Assembly (NCBI RefSeq): GCF_000378245.1
Contig: NZ_KB899495.1
Coordinates: 215,113-279,112 of the forward strand
DNA length: 64,000 nt
Source of the DNA: Aromatoleum toluclasticum ATCC 700605
GTDB taxonomy: Bacteria > Pseudomonadota > Gammaproteobacteria > Burkholderiales > Rhodocyclaceae
Direction: 5' to 3'
This document shows, piece after piece, positions 59,591 through 64,000 of the stretch. The position numbers were made by a program, and so were the translations under genes. Under the pieces are notes generated by a model. It did no database searches. It was not told the DNA's origin and worked only from the letters and a program-made list of their open reading frames with translations. How positions within the stretch are numbered: position 1 is the stretch's first letter; every line of letters starts with the position of its first letter.

Positions 59591-60481
59591 ATGAACGTCC
59601 CGCGAGAGCACCTTCCGCGGCCCTTCGGCGTCACACCCACGCCCGCCGAGCATCATTCGCCTGACAGCGGACGACGCGCGATTCCGGAATGCCAAGTCGT
59701 GCGCGAAGACGTCCTGACCATCGAGGTCGAGGGCATCGGCGCGTATTCCCTGATGTGGACACCGACCGACGAGCCTCCGGGCGACGTCGGCTACACGGCC
59801 CAGGACGGCGTCCTCGCCGAGGGCGACATCCCCGAGGCGCTGGCGCTCACGGCGGGCTTCGCCTTCACCGAGGGGATCATCGACACTCTGTCGGACATAG
59901 CGGCAATGTGGATTTGCCACGAGCGTCCGGACGTCGTGAACCTGCGCCTGGCGCATCCCGACGAGGCCAACGTGCGCCGTCGCAACGTCGTCGTGAACAG
60001 CTCCTGCGGAGTGTGCGGCGGGCGCGAGCAGTTGTTCAACGGTGTCACCTGCACCGCTCCGCCTGTCGGCAGCCTGCGCCTGCGGATCGCCGATCTCGCC
60101 AGCATCCGCACGGCGATGCAGGAACGGCAGCGCGTCTTCGGCGCCACAGGCGGCACGCACGGGGCGACCCTCTTCGGGTCCGACCTGCAGCTGCTCGCCG
60201 TAGCCGAGGACCTCGGCCGCCACAACGCGCTCGACAAGGTGATCGGGCGTCACCTCCTCGCCGGACGCAGTTTCGCCGGCTGCGGCGCCTTCATTTCCAG
60301 CCGTGTGAGCTACGAGATGGTGGCCAAGGCCGTGCGCGCCGGACTCGATGTGCTGGCCGCGATCTCCGCGCCCTCATCCCTCGCGATCGAACTCGCCCAG
60401 CGCCAGGGCCTCACGCTATGCGGTTTCGTGCGCGACAAACGCGCGATGATCTACGCGCATCCGCAACGCATCATCGACTGA
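59591..60481 (+). CDS. fdhD: Formate dehydrogenase accessory sulfurtransferase FdhD
   Basis: A 296-residue FdhD: the sulfur-carrying cysteine pair is in SSCGVCG (Cys139, Cys142), followed by EDLGRHNALDKVIG and SRVSYEMVAKA, all diagnostic. FdhD transfers sulfur from IscS to the bis-MGD cofactor of formate dehydrogenases and some relatives. Here it is convergent with a molybdoenzyme operon (63791 onwards), which is the likely client. The N-terminal ~35 residues are a non-conserved extension. The ATG at 59591 is the first in frame; the ribosome site is weak (GAGTCC). Confidence 0.93.
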   Translation: MNVPREHLPRPFGVTPTPAEHHSPDSGRRAIPECQVVREDVLTIEVEGIGAYSLMWTPTDEPPGDVGYTAQDGVLAEGDIPEALALTAGFAFTEGIIDTLSDIAAMWICHERPDVVNLRLAHPDEANVRRRNVVVNSSCGVCGGREQLFNGVTCTAPPVGSLRLRIADLASIRTAMQERQRVFGATGGTHGATLFGSDLQLLAVAEDLGRHNALDKVIGRHLLAGRSFAGCGAFISSRVSYEMVAKAVRAGLDVLAAISAPSSLAIELAQRQGLTLCGFVRDKRAMIYAHPQRIID

Positions 60482-60532
60482 AGCCTGCGGACCGCCGACT
60501 CCCGCCCGCAGTCCGCGCCGCCCTGACCTGAT

Positions 60533-61999
60533 TCAGGCAGGCGTCGCTGCCGCCGCGCACCGCCCGGCGCATCGCCCGAAGAACGATCCCGGCCCCAGGC
60601 TCAACCCGCTCGCGTAACCCTCGCCATCCTGCGGAATGCTCGACACGCAGGCGCCCGCCGCATACAGGCCCGCGACGGGTCGGCCGAGCGGCGTCAGCAC
60701 TTCGCCGTCGGCGTTGGTCTTGAGTCCGCCGAGGGTGATGAAGAGGTAGGTCGACTTGTTGAACGACACGTCGAAGGCCGCATACGGACCGACGTTCAGC
60801 GGCTTCACCCATTCGGGGTGCTTGTAGAACAGCGGATCCTCGCCCTTCTCCGCGTGGCGGTTGTAGTCGGCGAGTGTCCGCTGCAGCGATCCCTCCGGAA
60901 GCTTCAGCCCCGCCTCCATCTCCTCCACCGTCTCCCAGCCATCCACCAGCGTGTGGTGCGAGTAGTCCGTGAGTTCCGGATAGGCGAAGATCTCCGCGTC
61001 GAGGATCAGATAGGCTTTGTATTCGGGCTGCTCGATGATGTGAGCGGCGGTGCGGCCGTGGTACGAATCTTCGGCCACGAAGCGCTCGCCGCGCGCGTTC
61101 ACGAGAATCCCCTTGATGAGCTGCGCGGGCGGATAGAAGGATGCAGTCGCGATGACCCCATCCATCGCTTGCGTTACCCCGCCCGCCGACACGCCGAGCT
61201 TGATCCCGGCGCCATCGTTGTAAGGGATGCCCAGCGGTTCGGAGTTGCCCGTTACCTGCGGCACGTACTCCTCCAGCATCTCGCGGTTCAGGTTGAAACC
61301 ACCGGTGGACAGGATCACCCCGCGCCGCGCGCGCAGGTGGATGTCCTCGCCCGAGCGCTTCACACGCACACCGACAATGCGCCCATCCGAGCCCATCACC
61401 AACCCCGTAACCTGGCAATCGTAGGCCGCGCGGATGCCCTCCGCCGCACAGCGCGCGAGCAGCGCTTCCATCGCCTGCGACCCGGCGTCGTCGCCCGCGC
61501 GCGCGACCTTGTGACCGCGCGGCGCTGGTTTCGCGACCTCACGGAACGGCCACACCTTCTCGCTGCCGGTACTCATCAGGCATTCGGTGGTATTCAGGAA
61601 CACCGACTTGCCCGGATAGTAGCTGCGCTCGAACTGCACGCCCTGCGCTTCCAGCCAGTCGAAGTGCTCCACGCAGCCGTCGCAGAAACGCCTCACCAGT
61701 CCGGCATCAGGGGCGTTGGTGCTCGCCATCAGGAATTTGTACATCTCGTCCGGCGTATCCTCGTAGCCGGCCGCCTTCTGTACCGCGGTTCCGCCGCCCA
61801 AATAGAAGATGCCCGACGACATCGCGCTCGCGCCGCCGCCGCCGCTGGCACGTTCCACCACCAGCACATCCGCGCCGGCCCGCCTCGCCTCCAGCGCGGC
61901 ACACGCACCGGCGATGCCGTAGCCGACGATGATCACGTCCGCCGTGTCGTCCCAGTGCGCCACCGAGGACGCGTCCATGACTTCCGGAATTCCCTTCAT
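60533..61999 (-). CDS. FAD-dependent oxidoreductase, 3-ketosteroid Delta1-dehydrogenase-like
   Basis: A 488-residue flavoprotein with VGYGIAGACAALEARRAG as FAD motif (near residues 27-44), VVERASGGGGASAMSSG, and a C-terminal TYLFITLGGLKTNADGEVL and GLYAAGACVSS. The segment YNRHAEKGEDPLF resembles the conserved YN.HA..G.D..F of KstD-type enzymes. It should add or remove a C=C next to a ketone. The ATG at 61999 is preferred over one four codons upstream because GGAG is well spaced to it. It lies 159 bp after the molybdoenzyme membrane subunit and may be cotranscribed with it. Confidence 0.87.
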   Translation of the reverse strand: MKGIPEVMDASSVAHWDDTADVIIVGYGIAGACAALEARRAGADVLVVERASGGGGASAMSSGIFYLGGGTAVQKAAGYEDTPDEMYKFLMASTNAPDAGLVRRFCDGCVEHFDWLEAQGVQFERSYYPGKSVFLNTTECLMSTGSEKVWPFREVAKPAPRGHKVARAGDDAGSQAMEALLARCAAEGIRAAYDCQVTGLVMGSDGRIVGVRVKRSGEDIHLRARRGVILSTGGFNLNREMLEEYVPQVTGNSEPLGIPYNDGAGIKLGVSAGGVTQAMDGVIATASFYPPAQLIKGILVNARGERFVAEDSYHGRTAAHIIEQPEYKAYLILDAEIFAYPELTDYSHHTLVDGWETVEEMEAGLKLPEGSLQRTLADYNRHAEKGEDPLFYKHPEWVKPLNVGPYAAFDVSFNKSTYLFITLGGLKTNADGEVLTPLGRPVAGLYAAGACVSSIPQDGEGYASGLSLGPGSFFGRCAGRCAAAATPA

Positions 62000-62158
62000 G
62001 CATGTCTCCATCGTTGTTGTCGGGCGAAAGGACGACGACCGCCGCCCCGGCGGCGCCCACGGGACGGCCCCGAAGCTCCGGCCGTCGCCGGATCACCCGG
62101 ATCGAAAGACAGCAGCGGGCCGCCGGTCGGCGCCCGCCGTTTCATTAGCCGGCGCCGC

Positions 62159-63064
62159 TCAGTGAGCCGCCGTGCTGCAAGCTACCGGGGCTGCGGGTGG
62201 CGTGGAGGAACGCATCGGCCAATCGGGCATCACCGGTTCGTAGGCACCGGCAATCACCACCGCGTTGCGGTAGGCGAAGTCGCCATACAGCCGGCACAGT
62301 GCGACCGCGAGCATCAGCACCATCACGATCCCGCCTGCGAAAGCGGACAACACTGCCGTCACCACCAGCGGTACGACGATGCCGCACACGCAGCCCCCAA
62401 CGAGGAAGCCCGTCCTCAGGTCTCCCGAGAACAAGCGCTCGAAGGACGCGCGCACGCCTTCGCTGCGCTCGGCACGCAACAGGTGCAGCACCGACAGCAG
62501 CGCACTGGCGACGAGCGCGACCATCGCCGCCGGCTGCAGCCACGCCGCCGCCCCGCCGAGCAGCGGGATCAGCGCCCACGCGAGGATCAGCGCCGTCGCC
62601 AGCGAGTGCGCGACGAAGGCGAGCGGCACGAAGGGACCGCGCCACAGCCGGACCGCGCGCATCGAGCGCAGCAACATGCCCGCGTAGCCCATCACCGGCA
62701 CCGCGACGACCAGCGCCGCGACCGCCAGCGGCTGCTGCAGTGCCGTCATGCCGAGATAGCCGGCCACCAGCGACAGCGTCGCGACGCCGATAAAGATGCT
62801 GATGAACAAGGTGCCGCGGCTTACCCACGACGTGCCGATGCGCGTGATGGCGCGCCAGGCGCGCTGCGGGTTGCCGAGGTGGCCGAGCAGCGCGAAGACT
62901 GCGCCGATCACGAACAGGATGCCTGGCCCCGCCAACAACGGCTGGTCGGTGAAGAGTGCAATCGCGAACAGTGCCGCGCCGACCCCTTCCCCCATGAAGC
63001 TCAGGGTCTCCTGGGGGCCCAGATGATGATTGAAGCGAACGCCGGTCTGGTACTTGAGGCTCAT
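62159..63064 (-). CDS. DmsC/NrfD-type membrane anchor subunit
   Basis: A 301-residue integral membrane protein with about eight hydrophobic helices, starting SLKYQTGVRFNHHLGPQETLSFMGEG. The arrangement (DmsC-like, quinol-interacting) and its place after the four-cluster Fe-S subunit identify it as the C subunit of a DMSO-reductase-type complex. It would exchange electrons with quinones. The family call rests on topology and neighbourhood; specific motifs are weak. Low-complexity Pro/Ala at the very C-terminus is of no clear significance. Confidence 0.82.
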   Translation of the reverse strand: MSLKYQTGVRFNHHLGPQETLSFMGEGVGAALFAIALFTDQPLLAGPGILFVIGAVFALLGHLGNPQRAWRAITRIGTSWVSRGTLFISIFIGVATLSLVAGYLGMTALQQPLAVAALVVAVPVMGYAGMLLRSMRAVRLWRGPFVPLAFVAHSLATALILAWALIPLLGGAAAWLQPAAMVALVASALLSVLHLLRAERSEGVRASFERLFSGDLRTGFLVGGCVCGIVVPLVVTAVLSAFAGGIVMVLMLAVALCRLYGDFAYRNAVVIAGAYEPVMPDWPMRSSTPPAAPVACSTAAH

Positions 63065-63105
63065 GACATCGATTCCCTTGGATCAGGTGAGTGGCGTGGG
63101 CCGCA

Positions 63106-63720
63106 TCAGGCCTTGAGGTAATGCACGCTCGGCTTGGTGCCGGCATCGGGCAGCAGCGTGAAGGACTCGCGCTCGCGCAGCAGCTTGCTCGGCGCGCTCT
63201 CCGGGTCCGCCAGATCGCCAAAGATCCGCGCCTCGGCCGGGCAGGTTTCGACGCAGGCCGGCTGCAGGCCCTGGTCGACACGGTCCATGCAGAAGTCACA
63301 CTTGATCACCGTGCCTTCGTCCCAGCGGCTGTACTTGGCCTTCTCGTACAAGGTCAGTTCGCCGTTGAAATAGCCGGTATCGAGGAGCCCCGGCTTCACG
63401 TAATGGCGGTGCTCGTACGGACACGACGTCGCACAGCTTCGGCAGCCGATGCACAGGTCGCTCTTCACGGCGACGATGCCGTCCTCGCGCTTGTAGCTCG
63501 CGCCGGTCGGGCAAACCGGCACGCAGGGGGGATCCTCGCAGTGGTTGCACAGCACCGGTAGGAACTCCCGCCGGGCATTGGGAAACACGCCCACCTCACG
63601 TTCATGCACACGCGCGAAGTAGATGTCCGGCGGTGTGCCGTTGGTGGCCTTGCAGGCGGCCGTGCACGCATGGCAGCCCACGCACACCTTCAGATCAATG
63701 ACCATTCCAAGTCGAGCCAT
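63106..63720 (-). CDS. Four-cluster ferredoxin-like Fe-S subunit (DmsB/NrfC type)
   Basis: A 204-residue electron-transfer subunit with four [4Fe-4S] cysteine groups: CVGCHACTAACK (with DLKVC before), CNHCEDPPCVPVCP, CIGCRSCATSCPY and CDFCMDRVDQ ... CVETCP. No signal peptide is present. It links the molybdopterin catalytic subunit (left partial gene at 63791) to the membrane subunit. The ATG at 63720 has GAGGAG upstream; a start three codons earlier is possible. It is in one operon with both. Confidence 0.93.
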   Translation of the reverse strand: MARLGMVIDLKVCVGCHACTAACKATNGTPPDIYFARVHEREVGVFPNARREFLPVLCNHCEDPPCVPVCPTGASYKREDGIVAVKSDLCIGCRSCATSCPYEHRHYVKPGLLDTGYFNGELTLYEKAKYSRWDEGTVIKCDFCMDRVDQGLQPACVETCPAEARIFGDLADPESAPSKLLRERESFTLLPDAGTKPSVHYLKA

Positions 63721-63790
63721 CAGTACCAATCTCCTCTATTCCGTGGGGGATAATCTTCTCGATCTTTATGTCGTCGCCGCGCGGCGGGCC

Positions 63791-64000
63791 TCAGCCCACA
63801 CGCGTGACCCGCAGTTTCGGACTGGCCTCCATGGCACCGTCCATGATGTCGAGATTCTTCAGGTCGTAATCGAGCAGCTCGCCGAAGTGCGGGCCCATGG
63901 TCTTGCGCCGCGGCGGCAGGTTCTTCGCCCAGCTGCCGCCGTGGTGGTCCATGCCGACACACTCCGGATGTATGCACTCGCTGAGCAGGACGACGCCCTC
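63791..64000 (-). CDS. Molybdopterin oxidoreductase catalytic subunit, C-terminal end only
   Basis: Only the last 69 residues are in the window, ending PKLRVTRVG. The fragment (GGSWAKNLPPRRKTMGPHF, then LDYDLKNLDIMDGAMEASP) is consistent with the C-terminal part of a DMSO-reductase-family enzyme, but alone would not prove it; the adjacent Fe-S and membrane subunits do. The substrate is unknown: this family includes DMSO, polysulfide and formate enzymes as well as hydroxylases of hydrocarbons and steroid side chains. Confidence 0.75.
   Translation of the reverse strand, partial: EGVVLLSECIHPECVGMDHHGGSWAKNLPPRRKTMGPHFGELLDYDLKNLDIMDGAMEASPKLRVTRVG

Noticed and set aside
1-64000. Search by eye for tRNA, rRNA, transposases, terminal inverted repeats and CRISPR-like repeats
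   Set aside because: None found; the dispersed CGACCG repeats are regulatory, too few and unevenly spaced to be an array.

Overview
The window is high-GC DNA of a proteobacterial catabolic type, most likely a betaproteobacterium of the Azoarcus/Thauera/Aromatoleum sort. That placement is an inference from gene content and codon style; there is no rRNA or other marker gene. I recognise 56 protein genes, two of them cut by the window edges. I see no tRNA, rRNA, insertion sequence, CRISPR array or replication origin.

Almost everything reads as one accessory catabolic island for a hydrophobic, probably cyclic compound activated as a CoA thioester. Nine short-chain dehydrogenases, two 3-ketosteroid-dehydrogenase-like flavoproteins, an adjacent acyl-CoA dehydrogenase pair, a bifunctional hydratase/3-hydroxyacyl-CoA dehydrogenase, a thiolase, two further crotonases, an acyl-CoA ligase, an aldehyde dehydrogenase, two zinc alcohol dehydrogenases, two PTGR-type reductases, two phosphotransferase-family proteins and small VOC, SnoaL, EthD, SRPBCC and CMD-type proteins make up the metabolic part. 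The substrate cannot be read from the sequence; a terpenoid, steroid or alicyclic acid would fit.

Layout. Positions 1-17650 are minus-strand genes. The right part is an operon of phosphotransferase, two acyl-CoA dehydrogenases, SDR, crotonase and MFS exporter; further left are VOC, SnoaL, SDR, phosphotransferase, ADH, TetR, CrtC-like, flavoprotein, SDR and reductase genes. Positions 18112-26550 are plus-strand: CMD-like, FadJ-like and thiolase genes, then crotonase, EthD, SDR, ligase and a second TetR gene. Positions 26551-28831 (minus) hold a second CMD-like protein and an aldehyde dehydrogenase. Positions 29153-44441 (minus) hold a 15-kb envelope and signalling block: DUF1302 porin, DUF1329, YCF48-type protein, RND permease, DUF3604, PPIase, HupE-like, Cache protein, sensor kinase, response regulator and another DUF1329. 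Positions 45191-46210 (plus) encode a reductase; 46263-51056 (minus) hold SDR, ADH, SRPBCC and SnoaL genes; 51209-58009 (minus) is a second DUF1302-DUF1329-YCF48-RND module; 58445-59176 (minus) is an SDR. The right end has fdhD (plus), a second flavoprotein, and the C, B and partial A subunits of a DMSO-reductase-type molybdoenzyme (minus).

The most striking structure is a shared operator. The inverted repeat CGACCG-N2-CGGTCG occurs nine times exactly and once with a mismatch, always between genes and nearly always on a recognisable sigma70 promoter. In four promoters it fills the 17-bp spacer between TTGACA and the -10 box with identical geometry. This ties nearly all the catabolic units and envelope module B into one regulon, presumably under one of the two TetR proteins. 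Envelope module A, which carries its own two-component system, has no such site.
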